Shown: positions 1 to 5,849 of the stretch, piece after piece
Layout of the letters: each line of letters begins with the position of its first letter
Position numbering within the stretch: position 1 is the first letter of the stretch
From: Miltoncostaeales bacterium
GTDB taxonomy: Bacteria; Actinomycetota; Thermoleophilia; Miltoncostaeales; Miltoncostaeaceae
Length of the DNA stretch: 17,923 nucleotides
Assembly (NCBI GenBank): GCA_030829765.1
Contig: JAUROO010000113.1
Location: forward strand, 1-17,923
Direction of reading: 5' to 3'
Notes under the pieces: model-generated
What the model saw: only the letters and a program-made list of their open reading frames with translations
Database searches by the model: none
What the model was told of the DNA's origin: nothing
Translations under genes and position numbers: made by a program

Positions 1-319
1 CGAGCAGCCCAGCCGCCTCTATGTCTCCGCCATGGCGCAGGTGACCGCGGCCTCCGCCGCCGACATGCAGTTGAGCGTCGACCTGCTGAGCGGCGGCGGC
101 ACCATGGGCGCGATCGACACCGGTGCCGCCATGACCGCCCCCGTGGTGCCGACCCTCATGACCCTCACGGGGATCATCAGCGACATCGGCGGCCCGGTGG
201 ACCTGCCCGCGGGCAGCTACCAGGTGCGGTTCCGCCTGGCCGAGACCGCCCCCTGCACCGTGGCCATCACCGCCACGGCGCCCACGCTGTCGGCGGTGAC
301 GCTGGGCATCGCCCAGTAG
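1..319 (+). CDS. Unrecognised protein, C-terminal part (5' cut by window)
   Basis: The reading frame is open from the first bases of the window (position 2 onward) to the TAG at 317-319. An ATG at 32 is available, but the frame continues upstream with sensible residues (..RLYVSAM..), so the true start is probably outside. The visible 105 or so residues are rich in Ala, Thr, Val and Gly, with alternating hydrophobic stretches. They contain short strand-like segments such as GSYQVRFRLAE and PCTVAITATAP, which look like a beta-sandwich or a repetitive surface or secreted domain. No catalytic motif, membrane segment or family signature is recognised. The gene ends 7 nt before the end of the convergent minus-strand gene. 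Function is unknown; only the reading frame and the beta-rich composition are supported. Confidence 0.55.
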   Translation, partial: EQPSRLYVSAMAQVTAASAADMQLSVDLLSGGGTMGAIDTGAAMTAPVVPTLMTLTGIISDIGGPVDLPAGSYQVRFRLAETAPCTVAITATAPTLSAVTLGIAQ

Positions 320-326
320 GGGGCGC

Positions 327-1265
327 CTACCCGGCGGGCCGCCCCAGTATCCAGCCCTCGACGGCCAGGCGTGCGGGGTCGATGCCGTCGGGCATGTCGG
401 GCAGCAGGCCCTCCATCACGGCCACCATCTGCAGGGCGCCCATGAGGGCATCGAAGCCGTCCTCCCCATCCGGCCCGTCGCCGAAGCCGTCGTCCACCAC
501 ATCCCGCAGCGCCGGGGAGGGGTGCACGGATGGCAGGTGCCGCGCGCACCACTCGAGCGCCTGGTGCGCGCGCGCCCGGCGGTCGTCCTGCCGCCGCTTG
601 CTCCATCCCGTGCGCGGCAGGCCGAGCGGCCACTCGTAGGCCGCACGCGGGTAGCACTCGGCCAGCACCACGTGGCCCGGGCACGCGAGCGCAGGCAGGC
701 GTCCATCCATGGGCCACATGCGCACGTGGTCGTGCGCCAGCGCGGGGGCCACCACCTCGCCCCAGGCCGACAGCGCAGCGCGCCCCACCTGCTGGGCCCC
801 CACCAGCCAGAACAGCGGGGCCGCGGCGGGTGCCCTTCCGGAAATCGCCTGGTCGCAGGCGCGCAGGAGGTCAGCGGGGCCCGCCAGCCCCAGGCCCGTC
901 ACCAGGTCGGCGCGGGACGTGCCGCCGGGCGCCCGTGGGTAGAACGGCCGACCGGTGGCGATGTCCGCGGTCGTGGGGGCAGGATCGGCGAACCGGGGCC
1001 ACCTGCCATCGCGCATGCCCGCGAGCACCTGCCGGAATGCGGTGACCCCGGCCGCGTGCGCCCATGCCCGGGGCACGCCCAGCGGCACGTCCAGCCCCGC
1101 CACCACGCATGCATCCGCGGGATCGCGCAGCAGCGCCATGTGCCCCGCCTCGTCCCACGGGTGCGGCGGCTGCACGTGCCATCCCCCGCCGTCGTCGCGC
1201 GCCACCACCACGCGGCGCCGCCCCGGCCGCATGCTCCAGTCGGCATGCAGGACGATCCGGGTCAG
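327..1265 (-). CDS. DUF429-like RNase H-fold protein
   Basis: Predicted nuclease-like protein of the DUF429/COG4923 type with an RNase H fold; no reaction is established. Counting from a CTG start at 1265 (312 aa), the family's spaced acidic residues are visible: Asp9 in HADWS, Asp59 in GLDVPLGVP, Glu203 in LAECYP and Asp272 in DGFDAL. The first in-frame ATG is at 1232, but starting there would remove the first strand and Asp9. No ATG, GTG or TTG lies in frame between 1232 and the region overlapping the upstream gene. The CTG overlaps the TGA of the ASCH gene as CTGA, so I prefer it, although no clear ribosome binding site precedes it. It is the last gene of the Nudix-ASCH-DUF429 operon. Family assignment rests on motif spacing alone. 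Fold is likely; activity is uncertain. Confidence 0.68.
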   Translation of the reverse strand: MTRIVLHADWSMRPGRRRVVVARDDGGGWHVQPPHPWDEAGHMALLRDPADACVVAGLDVPLGVPRAWAHAAGVTAFRQVLAGMRDGRWPRFADPAPTTADIATGRPFYPRAPGGTSRADLVTGLGLAGPADLLRACDQAISGRAPAAAPLFWLVGAQQVGRAALSAWGEVVAPALAHDHVRMWPMDGRLPALACPGHVVLAECYPRAAYEWPLGLPRTGWSKRRQDDRRARAHQALEWCARHLPSVHPSPALRDVVDDGFGDGPDGEDGFDALMGALQMVAVMEGLLPDMPDGIDPARLAVEGWILGRPAG

Positions 1266-1624
1266 TCGAGTGGCGGGTACTCGATGACCTCGCTGAAGTG
1301 CACGATGGTCACCTGGTCGTCCTCGGTGATGTCGCGCGAGTAGATATGCGTGAGGAACTGGATGATGTCCTCGACCAGGCGGAACTCCGGGTTGTCGCGC
1401 TCGATCTCGCGCTGGGTCAGGTCGCCCACGCGCTTGAACGTGACCTCGTCGATGATCGCCGTGAACAACCGCTGGCGCGGACCGTGGCGGTGCCCCACGG
1501 TCACCCACACCAGCTGGCCGCGGTCATACTTGCCGCGCTTGTCGCCCAGCCGGATGGTGGCCGTCTTGCGCCCCTTGCGCAGTTGCTCGATGAACAGGGG
1601 CGAGTAGAAGTTGAGCGCGTACAT
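1262..1624 (-). CDS. ASCH domain protein
   Basis: A single-domain 120-residue protein of the ASCH family (PUA-like beta barrel, proposed to bind RNA; some members are amidohydrolases acting on modified nucleosides). The signature is the N-terminal LNFYSPLFIEQLRKGRKT followed by TIRLGDKRGKY (residues about 4-33), with the conserved KGRKTATIR segment that lines the predicted binding cleft. A strand-rich middle, LVWVTVGHRHG..RLFTAIIDEV, follows, and the protein ends in DQVTIVHFSEV. The length is that of a stand-alone ASCH protein. The ATG at 1624 lies 5 nt after the Nudix TAG, without an obvious Shine-Dalgarno, so it is probably translationally coupled. Its TGA overlaps the next gene as CTGA. 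The exact substrate is unknown. Confidence 0.82.
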   Translation of the reverse strand: MYALNFYSPLFIEQLRKGRKTATIRLGDKRGKYDRGQLVWVTVGHRHGPRQRLFTAIIDEVTFKRVGDLTQREIERDNPEFRLVEDIIQFLTHIYSRDITEDDQVTIVHFSEVIEYPPLD

Positions 1625-1629
1625 GCGGG

Positions 1630-2130
1630 CTACGCGACCGCCGCGATGAGGCGGTCGCGTGCGCCCGGATCACGCACGGCGAGGAAGCCGTCGGCACTGA
1701 GATCGCGCACGCGGCGCTTGGCCGCGCGGATGATGGCCTTCTCGCCGTCGTGCGTGATGAGCGACTCGGCCTCGCTCAGGGGGACCAGCTGCACGTTGTC
1801 CACCTCGGCCTGCTCGAAGCGCGCGGGGGACCCCGCCCGGTACAGCATGAGGAAGAAGTCCACGCTCTTGTTGATGCGGCTGCGCTCGGCGCGGGCCCAG
1901 AACCGGTAGGAGATCGTCCCGAGGGGCTCGAGCACCAGGCCGGTGAGGCCGGCCTCCTCGCGCATCTCGCGCACGGCGGCCTCGGCCGCGCCCTCGCCGT
2001 CCTCGATGCGGCCCTTGGGAAGACCCACCACCTCGCTGCCGGGCACGGTAATCAGCGGCACCAGGATGTGATCGCCCACGGGCACGAGCAGTACGCCACC
2101 CGCCGATCGCTCATGCCTCACCCGTGCCAT
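1630..2130 (-). CDS. Nudix hydrolase
   Basis: Hydrolase of nucleoside diphosphates linked to another moiety, needing divalent metal. The 166-residue protein carries a complete Nudix box at residues 40-62: Gly40, five residues, Glu46, seven residues, then Arg54-Glu55, Glu58-Glu59, Gly61-Leu62. It is preceded by the strand SAGGVLLVP and the typical LPKGRIEDGE. The LPKG before the box resembles Ap4A or diadenosine polyphosphate hydrolases and MutT-like enzymes; the substrate cannot be fixed from sequence. The residues after the box (YRFWARAERSRINKSVDFFLMLY) resemble the usual substrate-side strand. It is first in an operon with an ASCH protein and a DUF429-like protein. The ATG at 2130 sits 6 nt after a TATCGT -10 element, so the mRNA may be leaderless. 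Confidence 0.9.
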   Translation of the reverse strand: MARVRHERSAGGVLLVPVGDHILVPLITVPGSEVVGLPKGRIEDGEGAAEAAVREMREEAGLTGLVLEPLGTISYRFWARAERSRINKSVDFFLMLYRAGSPARFEQAEVDNVQLVPLSEAESLITHDGEKAIIRAAKRRVRDLSADGFLAVRDPGARDRLIAAVA

Positions 2131-2136
2131 GGGGCG

Positions 2137-2164
2137 ACGATACCCGTGCGACCGGCCGTCGCAA
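2137..2164 (-). promoter_or_regulatory. Putative promoter of the Nudix operon (leaderless)
   Basis: Read on the minus strand, TTGCGA (2164-2159) and TATCGT (2142-2137) are separated by 16 bp. Exactly six bases lie between the -10 and the ATG at 2130, which would place the transcription start at or next to the A of the start codon. No Shine-Dalgarno is present. This is by inspection only. Confidence 0.55.
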
Positions 2165-2190
2165 AGGGCCGGGGGCCCCGGATTGCCCCG

Positions 2191-2220
2191 GGGCCCGGGC
2201 GGCAGCGCGCGCCCGGGCCC
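2191..2220 (-). terminator. GC-rich hairpin after the aldolase gene
   Basis: The arms GGGCCCGGGC (2191-2200) and GCCCGGGCCC (2211-2220) form a perfect 10-bp stem with a 10-nt loop. It begins 11 nt past the aldolase stop codon on the transcript and lies before the Nudix promoter. There is no U-tract, so it would be a U-less terminator or an mRNA 3' stabiliser. Adjacent G and C runs (2171-2190) allow alternative pairings. Confidence 0.45.
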
Positions 2221-2230
2221 GCGGCGGGCA

Positions 2231-3304
2231 TCAGGCCAGGCCGATCCCGTCGCACAGGTAGACGTCCTGGATGGCGTTGAGCAGGGCCACGCCCTCCTTC
2301 ATGGGACGCTGGAACGCCTTGCGGCCGCTGATCAGCCCTGCTCCGCCGGCGCGCTTGTTGACCACCGCGGTGTAGACGGCATCGTGCAGGTCGTTGTCGC
2401 CCGAGGCACCGCCCGAGTTGATGAGCGGGATGCGCCCCATGTAGCAGTGCGCCACCTGGTAGCGGGTCATGTCGATCGGATGATCGCTCATGAGCTTGCC
2501 GTACATGCGCGGGTCGGTCTTGCCGAACTTCAGGGTGTCGAAGCCGGACGCGGCCGTCTCCGGCGCCTTCTGCTTGATGATGTCGGCCTCGATGGTGACG
2601 CCCAGGTGGTTGGCCTGGCCGGTGAGGTCGGCAGCCGTGTGGAAGTCCTCATCGGCGGTCTTGAAGGCGGAGTTGCGCAGGTAGCACCACAGCACGGTGG
2701 CCATGCCCAGCTCGTGCGCCATCTCGAACGCCTGGGCCACCTCCTGGATCTGCCGCGTGCTCTCGTCCGACCCGAAGTAGATCGTGGCGCCCACCGCCAC
2801 GCATCCCAGGTCCCGCGCCTGCTCGATCGACGCGAACATGATCTGGTCGTACCCGTTGGGGTAGGTGAGGAACTCGTTGTGGTTGAGCTTCAGCATGAAG
2901 GGGATCCTGTGCGCGTACCGTCGCGCGACCGACCCGAGCACGCCGAGGGTGGTGGCCACCGCGTTGCAGCCGCCCTCGATCGCCAGCTCGACGATGTTGG
3001 CCGGGTCGAAGTACGCGGGATTCTTGGCGAACGACGCGCCCGCCGAATGCTCGATGCCCTGATCCACCGGAAGGATGGACAGGTACCCGGTACCGCCCAG
3101 GCGCCCGTGGTCATACATCTGCTGCAGCGACCGCAGCACGGGGATGGAGCGATCGCTGGCAGCCGTGACGCGGTCGACGAAGTCAGGGCCCGGCTTGCTC
3201 AGCCGCGATGCCGGGATGGTCTTGCAGCGATGACCGAGGAGGCCCTTGGCGTCCTTCCCGAGGATCTCCTCGATGCGCGTGAGTGATGCGTCGCCGGACG
3301 CCAT
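2231..3304 (-). CDS. fbaB: Class I fructose-bisphosphate aldolase (DhnA/FbaB type)
   Basis: Cleaves fructose 1,6-bisphosphate to dihydroxyacetone phosphate and glyceraldehyde 3-phosphate, in glycolysis and gluconeogenesis, through a Schiff-base lysine. The 357-residue length matches bacterial DhnA-type aldolases (about 350). Visible landmarks are ILPVDQGIEHS (residues 77-87), LKLNHNE (138-144), GATIYFGS (172-179), the segment EADIIKQKAPE (239-249) that holds the likely Schiff-base lysine (Lys244 or Lys246), and the phosphate-binding loop LINSGGASG (294-302). A second lysine-rich strand, DTLKFGKTD, follows the active site. The start is the ATG at 3304, with GGGAG (3312-3316) 7 nt upstream. It lies 53 nt downstream of the TGWE-repeat gene on the same strand, and a GC-rich hairpin follows it. 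Family is secure; the fbaB symbol is by similarity of type. Confidence 0.9.
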   Translation of the reverse strand: MASGDASLTRIEEILGKDAKGLLGHRCKTIPASRLSKPGPDFVDRVTAASDRSIPVLRSLQQMYDHGRLGGTGYLSILPVDQGIEHSAGASFAKNPAYFDPANIVELAIEGGCNAVATTLGVLGSVARRYAHRIPFMLKLNHNEFLTYPNGYDQIMFASIEQARDLGCVAVGATIYFGSDESTRQIQEVAQAFEMAHELGMATVLWCYLRNSAFKTADEDFHTAADLTGQANHLGVTIEADIIKQKAPETAASGFDTLKFGKTDPRMYGKLMSDHPIDMTRYQVAHCYMGRIPLINSGGASGDNDLHDAVYTAVVNKRAGGAGLISGRKAFQRPMKEGVALLNAIQDVYLCDGIGLA

Positions 3305-3357
3305 GCGGTAACTCCCTGGTGGCTTTCACCACGGATGCTACCGGCATGGCAGGGGGG

Positions 3358-3660
3358 CTACTTGCCCCCGAACAGGCGCTTCAGCCAGCCCATGAAGCCG
3401 CCACCGGAGGACGACTCCGCGGCAGCAGGCTCCGCAGCGGACGACGACGGGGCGTCCTTGGACACCCACTTGTCGAGGTCCTCCCAGCCGGTCTTGCCGG
3501 CGGTCTTCGCGGCGCTGGCGCCATCGCCGACCCACTTGTCCAGGGCCTCCCAGCCGGTCTTGCCGGCGGTGACCGTGGCCGAGCCGACGTCCTTGGCCGC
3601 GCCGGCGGAGTCGCCGACCCAGTTCTCGAGGGCTTCCCAGCCGGTCTTCTTGGTGCTCAT
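3358..3660 (-). CDS. Small TGWE..LDKWV repeat protein, function unknown
   Basis: A 100-residue protein that I do not recognise. It contains three copies of a KTGWE-x-L-(D/E)-(K/N)-WV block starting at residues 5, 34 and 56 (spacings of 29 and 22 residues), joined by Ala/Gly/Lys linkers. An Ser/Ala/Glu low-complexity stretch (about 70-84) leads to a short amphipathic, basic and aromatic tail, GGGFMGWLKRLFGGK. There is no signal peptide or long membrane segment. The tail could bind a membrane or a partner. Copies 2 and 3 are nearly identical in DNA, so duplication is recent. The ATG at 3660 has AGAGG 6 nt upstream, and a TATGAT -10 lies further up, so expression looks independent of rsgA. Codon use and reading frame look genuine. 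The repeats suggest a structural, scaffold or binding role; that is inference. Confidence 0.72.
   Translation of the reverse strand: MSTKKTGWEALENWVGDSAGAAKDVGSATVTAGKTGWEALDKWVGDGASAAKTAGKTGWEDLDKWVSKDAPSSSAAEPAAAESSSGGGFMGWLKRLFGGK
3464..3653 (-). repeat. Three degenerate direct repeats inside the TGWE gene
   Basis: The segments 3464-3504 and 3530-3570 are 41 nt each and match at 39 positions by hand alignment; the unit spacing is 66 nt. A third, more diverged copy runs from about 3617 to 3653, 87 nt further on. All copies are in the same reading frame and encode the TGWE..LDKWV blocks. This is consistent with an in-frame tandem duplication. Confidence 0.8.
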
Positions 3661-3722
3661 TTCGTACCTCTGCGCGGCGTCGTGGTCGGGGACGATGCGT
3701 GCCCTGGCGGGCGACGCTTTGC

Positions 3723-3753
3723 ATCATACGTAACTAATCGCGCCCGCGCGCAA
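3723..3753 (-). promoter_or_regulatory. Putative sigma-70-type promoter of the TGWE gene
   Basis: On the minus strand, TTGCGC (3753-3748) and TATGAT (3728-3723) are 19 bp apart, in the only clearly AT-rich pocket of this area (about 3719-3740). The predicted leader is about 55 nt and carries AGAGG before the ATG. The -35 lies inside the end of rsgA. The 19-bp spacer is longer than ideal. Confidence 0.4.
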
Positions 3754-4606
3754 ATCGGGCCGCGGAGTCCGCTGCCTCCACCAGCGCGCGGTAGGAGGCC
3801 AGGCGCTCAGCGTCCACGGAACCCTCCACGGCGCAGCCGGCGTCGCCCATGTGCCGGCAGTCGGGAAACCGGCACATGGGCGCCGCGGCGGCGATGTCGG
3901 GAAACCCCGAGGCGATGTCCTGCGATGTCATGGGTGGCAGCCAGAACGACCGGACGCCCGCGGTGTCGATGACGGCACCGCCACCGGGCATGGGGATGAG
4001 CCGTGGATCGGTGGTCGTATGCCGGCCGCTCCGGAGGCGCTCGGACACCGCGCCCGTCGCGCGCTGCACACCCGTGAGCGCCGTGGTCAGGGTGGACTTG
4101 CCCACCCCTGAGTGCCCGGCCAGCACCGCCAGGTGGTCGCCGATCAGGCCGCGCACCTCGCCCACGAGCCCGGGGTCGAACGCCGACCCGACGACGACGC
4201 GGTGGCCCGCCGCGCGCTGGCGGCCCACGACCTCGGCCACGGCGTGCACATCGTGCGGACGATCGGCCTTGGTCAGCACGACCGCGAGGTCCAGCCCCCC
4301 TGCCACCGCGGCCACCGCGTAGCGGTCGATCAGGCGCGGCACCAATGGGGGTTCCGCCACGGCGGCCACCACCACAAGGAGGTCGGCATTGGCCACCACC
4401 GCGCGCACGCGGCCACCGCTGCCCACCCGCTCCAGCACGGTGCGGCGCGGGCTGATGCCGCGGATGATTCCCTGCGTGCCGGAATCGTCCAGCGTCACGC
4501 GGTCGCCCGCCACCGGTGGCCCACCGGGGAGGCGCGGCGCCACCCGCACCTCACGCGTCACGCCGCCCTCGTCCACCTCGGCAAGCGGACCGGCCACGCG
4601 CAGCAC
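3734..4606 (-). CDS. rsgA: Ribosome small-subunit GTPase RsgA
   Basis: Circularly permuted GTPase that acts late in 30S subunit maturation. Counting from the GTG at 4606 (290 aa): an N-terminal OB-like domain (about 1-65), then the GTPase motifs in permuted order. These are G4 TKAD (112-115), SAF of G5 (141-143), the P-loop GHSGVGKST (164-172), the switch motif GRHTTT (194-199) and G3 DTAGV (214-218; most homologues have DTPGV). The C-terminal zinc knuckle has Cys245, Cys250, His252 and Cys258. An alternative CTG start at 4627 overlaps the pyrE TGA as CTGA and has AGGAG 11 nt upstream; it would add seven residues. The OB fold seems to begin at or near the GTG, so both remain possible. The 3' part contains a 14-bp perfect inverted repeat within the zinc-knuckle codons. 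It is probably co-transcribed with pyrE. Confidence 0.9.
   Translation of the reverse strand: MLRVAGPLAEVDEGGVTREVRVAPRLPGGPPVAGDRVTLDDSGTQGIIRGISPRRTVLERVGSGGRVRAVVANADLLVVVAAVAEPPLVPRLIDRYAVAAVAGGLDLAVVLTKADRPHDVHAVAEVVGRQRAAGHRVVVGSAFDPGLVGEVRGLIGDHLAVLAGHSGVGKSTLTTALTGVQRATGAVSERLRSGRHTTTDPRLIPMPGGGAVIDTAGVRSFWLPPMTSQDIASGFPDIAAAAPMCRFPDCRHMGDAGCAVEGSVDAERLASYRALVEAADSAARFARGRD
3844..3882. repeat. 14-bp perfect inverted repeat within rsgA
   Basis: The arms at 3844-3857 and 3869-3882 are exact reverse complements (core GCCCATGTGCCGG), with an 11-nt loop. They fall on the codons of the zinc-knuckle residues: one arm includes Met-Cys245-Arg, the other Arg-His252-Met-Gly. The repeat could form a strong hairpin in the rsgA mRNA about 110 nt before the stop codon. 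Confidence 0.7.
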
Positions 4607-4623
4607 GAGGGGCGCATCCGGCG

Positions 4624-5187
4624 TCAGAGGGCGAGCAGCTCCTGCGCGGTGAACAGCGCGTGGAGCGGGGCGCCACCGAGTTCGGCCTCCACGGCCGCGC
4701 GACCGCCGTCCTCCTCGCGATCCACCACCACCAGCGCCGCGACCACCTCCGCCCCGGCCGCGCGGACGCGCTCGAGGGCGGTCAGCATCGATCCTCCGCT
4801 GGTCAGGACGTCGTCCACGACGGCGACAGGTGTGCCCTCCTCGACGAAGGGCCCCTCGAGCCAGTGCTGGAGACCGTGCTTCTTGGCCTCCTTGCGCACG
4901 AAGAAACCGGTCCAGTGCGTGCCGTCGGCATAGGCGGCGGCGCTCACGGCGCACACCAGCGGGTCGGCGCCCAGCGTGAGCCCGCCGACCGCGCGGGGGC
5001 CGGCCGTGGCGAGCAACGGATACGCGAGGCGCCCCGCGAGGTGGGCGCCCTCGGGGTCGAGCAGCACCTGCCGCACGTCGAGGTAGTAGTCGGACCGGCG
5101 GCCGGAGGCCAGCACGACCGACTCGCGGAACAGGGCGCGCTCGGCCAGCAGGGCACCCAGGCGGTGGCGTTCGGTGTCGTTGCTCAT
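4624..5187 (-). CDS. pyrE: Orotate phosphoribosyltransferase
   Basis: Transfers the phosphoribosyl group of PRPP to orotate, giving orotidine 5'-phosphate in pyrimidine synthesis. With the ATG at 5187 the protein has 187 residues, within the family range. Visible features are an N-terminal SGRRSDYYLDVRQ segment (28-40; orotate-side SGKxSxYY motif), the flexible catalytic loop with VRKEAKKHG (98-105), and the PRPP-binding motif AVVDDVLTSGGS (122-133). A TTG at 5205 would add six residues (MVRCPP) that carry no family features, so I chose the ATG. No Shine-Dalgarno is seen. A TACGGT element lies 8 nt upstream of the ATG, so the leader may be nearly absent. The stop codon overlaps a possible CTG start of rsgA. 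Other pyrimidine genes are not in the window. Confidence 0.92.
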   Translation of the reverse strand: MSNDTERHRLGALLAERALFRESVVLASGRRSDYYLDVRQVLLDPEGAHLAGRLAYPLLATAGPRAVGGLTLGADPLVCAVSAAAYADGTHWTGFFVRKEAKKHGLQHWLEGPFVEEGTPVAVVDDVLTSGGSMLTALERVRAAGAEVVAALVVVDREEDGGRAAVEAELGGAPLHALFTAQELLAL

Positions 5188-5195
5188 CGGCGGGC

Positions 5196-5201
5196 ACCGT
5201 A
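5196..5201 (-). promoter_or_regulatory. pyrE: Putative -10 element of pyrE
   Basis: The minus-strand hexamer TACGGT fits TANNNT and ends 8 nt before the pyrE ATG at 5187, which would give a leader of about 0-2 nt. No convincing -35 is visible. Confidence 0.3.
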
Positions 5202-5227
5202 CCAATCACCATGGGCGCCGACCCGCC

Positions 5228-5233
5228 TAGTCT
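5228..5233 (+). promoter_or_regulatory. Putative -10 element of the Nfu-N gene
   Basis: TAGTCT lies 33 nt upstream of the GTG at 5267, which would leave a leader of about 27 nt containing the GGAAGG ribosome binding site. No clear -35 is seen. The element is placed in the 79-bp divergent region shared with pyrE. Confidence 0.3.
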
Positions 5234-5266
5234 TGTGCTGGTAGTCGACCCCGGAAGGTGCATGCG

Positions 5267-5542
5267 GTGCAGGTCTCACCAGAGCCCACTCCCAACCCGA
5301 ACGCGATCAAGTTCACACTGGATCGCCCCTCGACCGACGGCGGCGCACAGACGTTCCGGGAGGGGTCCGACCCTGCCGCCTCGCCGCTGGGCGCACGCAT
5401 CTTCGCCCTCGGGGAGGTGACCAACGTGTTCGCCACGGCGAACTTCGTGAGCGTCACGAAGACCGACGGCGCCGACTGGTCCGACCTCGGCCCCAAGGTC
5501 GTGGAGGCCATCGAGGAGCACTTCGCGGACGGCAACGCGTGA
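5267..5542 (+). CDS. Stand-alone Nfu/NifU N-terminal domain protein
   Basis: A 91-residue protein matching the Nfu N-terminal domain (scaffold protein Nfu/NifU N). The signature PTPNPNAIKFTLDRP occurs near the N-terminus, followed by the usual SPLGARIFALGEVTNVFATANFVSVTK strand-helix-strand region, quoted here as SPLGARIFALGEV and FATANFVSVTK, and a WSDLGPKVVEAIEEHF helix. In full-length Nfu proteins this domain precedes a CxxC iron-sulfur carrier domain; here there is no cysteine at all, so it cannot carry a cluster by itself. The start is the GTG at 5267, with GGAAGG (5253-5258) 8 nt upstream; an in-frame GTG at 5258 overlaps that site. Its stop overlaps the next gene. A role in iron-sulfur cluster assembly is inferred from the domain name only. 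Confidence 0.8.
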   Translation: MQVSPEPTPNPNAIKFTLDRPSTDGGAQTFREGSDPAASPLGARIFALGEVTNVFATANFVSVTKTDGADWSDLGPKVVEAIEEHFADGNA

Positions 5543-5778
5543 ACACCGCCAGCGGAGTCTTCTTCACGTGGCTGCTCGGCCTGATCTTCGTGGTGGGGGG
5601 AGTCGTCTTCCTGCTGTTCCTGGGGGACAACAACCTGTTGTTCGGGCTTCCCTACCTCGTCATCGGCCTGCTGCTCTGCTACGGCGCCTGGCGCCTGCAG
5701 AAGTCCGCGGCGAAGAAGGCCCGGGAGGACGCGCAAGCCCTGGACGACGAGGCCGTCCCGCCGCACTCTGCCGACTAG
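5539..5778 (+). CDS. Small two-helix membrane protein
   Basis: A 79-residue protein of unknown function. It has two predicted membrane helices: residues about 7-28 (VFFTWLLGLIFVVGGVVFLL) and about 33-51 (LLFGLPYLVIGLLLCYGAW). They are joined by the short polar turn GDNN, and a charged cytoplasmic-type tail (RLQKSAAKKAREDAQ) follows. The GTG start overlaps the Nfu-N stop as GTGA, so the two genes are very likely translated together. No conserved domain is recognised. The pairing with an Nfu-N domain is the only hint of function. Confidence 0.65.
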   Translation: MNTASGVFFTWLLGLIFVVGGVVFLLFLGDNNLLFGLPYLVIGLLLCYGAWRLQKSAAKKAREDAQALDDEAVPPHSAD

Positions 5779-5787
5779 TTCCACGTC

Positions 5788-5843
5788 CCCCGGTGCCAAG
5801 CACATAACCGTTGCGATGAACGGTTACGTGCCTGGCACCGGGG
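5788..5843 (-). terminator. 25-bp hairpin between convergent genes
   Basis: The arms 5788-5812 and 5819-5843 form a 25-position stem with a 6-nt loop. Two positions (5804/5827 and 5799/5832) are A-C mismatches in plus-strand RNA but G-U pairs in minus-strand RNA, so the stem is fully paired only as the trpB transcript. It starts 7 nt after the trpB stop and 10 nt after the plus-strand gene's stop. No T-tract follows on either side. It may be a bidirectional terminator, an mRNA 3' stabiliser, or a REP-like repeat (it contains GGTGCC..GGCACC). Confidence 0.6.
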
Positions 5844-5849
5844 TGTGGA

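Noticed and set aside
522..1343. Long plus-strand open frames opposite the DUF429-like gene
   Set aside because: They are Arg/Pro/His/Gly-rich with no domain, typical antisense shadows in high-GC DNA; the minus strand has motif support.
1327..1508. Upstream N-terminal extension of the DUF429-like frame to 1508
   Set aside because: The extra residues are the ASCH gene read in another frame (Arg/His/Pro-rich) and show no conserved sequence.
3305..3357. Short inverted repeat (TGGTG..CACCA) before the aldolase gene as an operator or terminator
   Set aside because: Only 5 bp with a 5-nt loop; too weak to distinguish from chance in this composition.
4628..5263. Extended rsgA frame reaching over pyrE
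   Set aside because: The region codes for PyrE in another frame with clear PRPP and orotate motifs; the RsgA OB fold starts near 4606.
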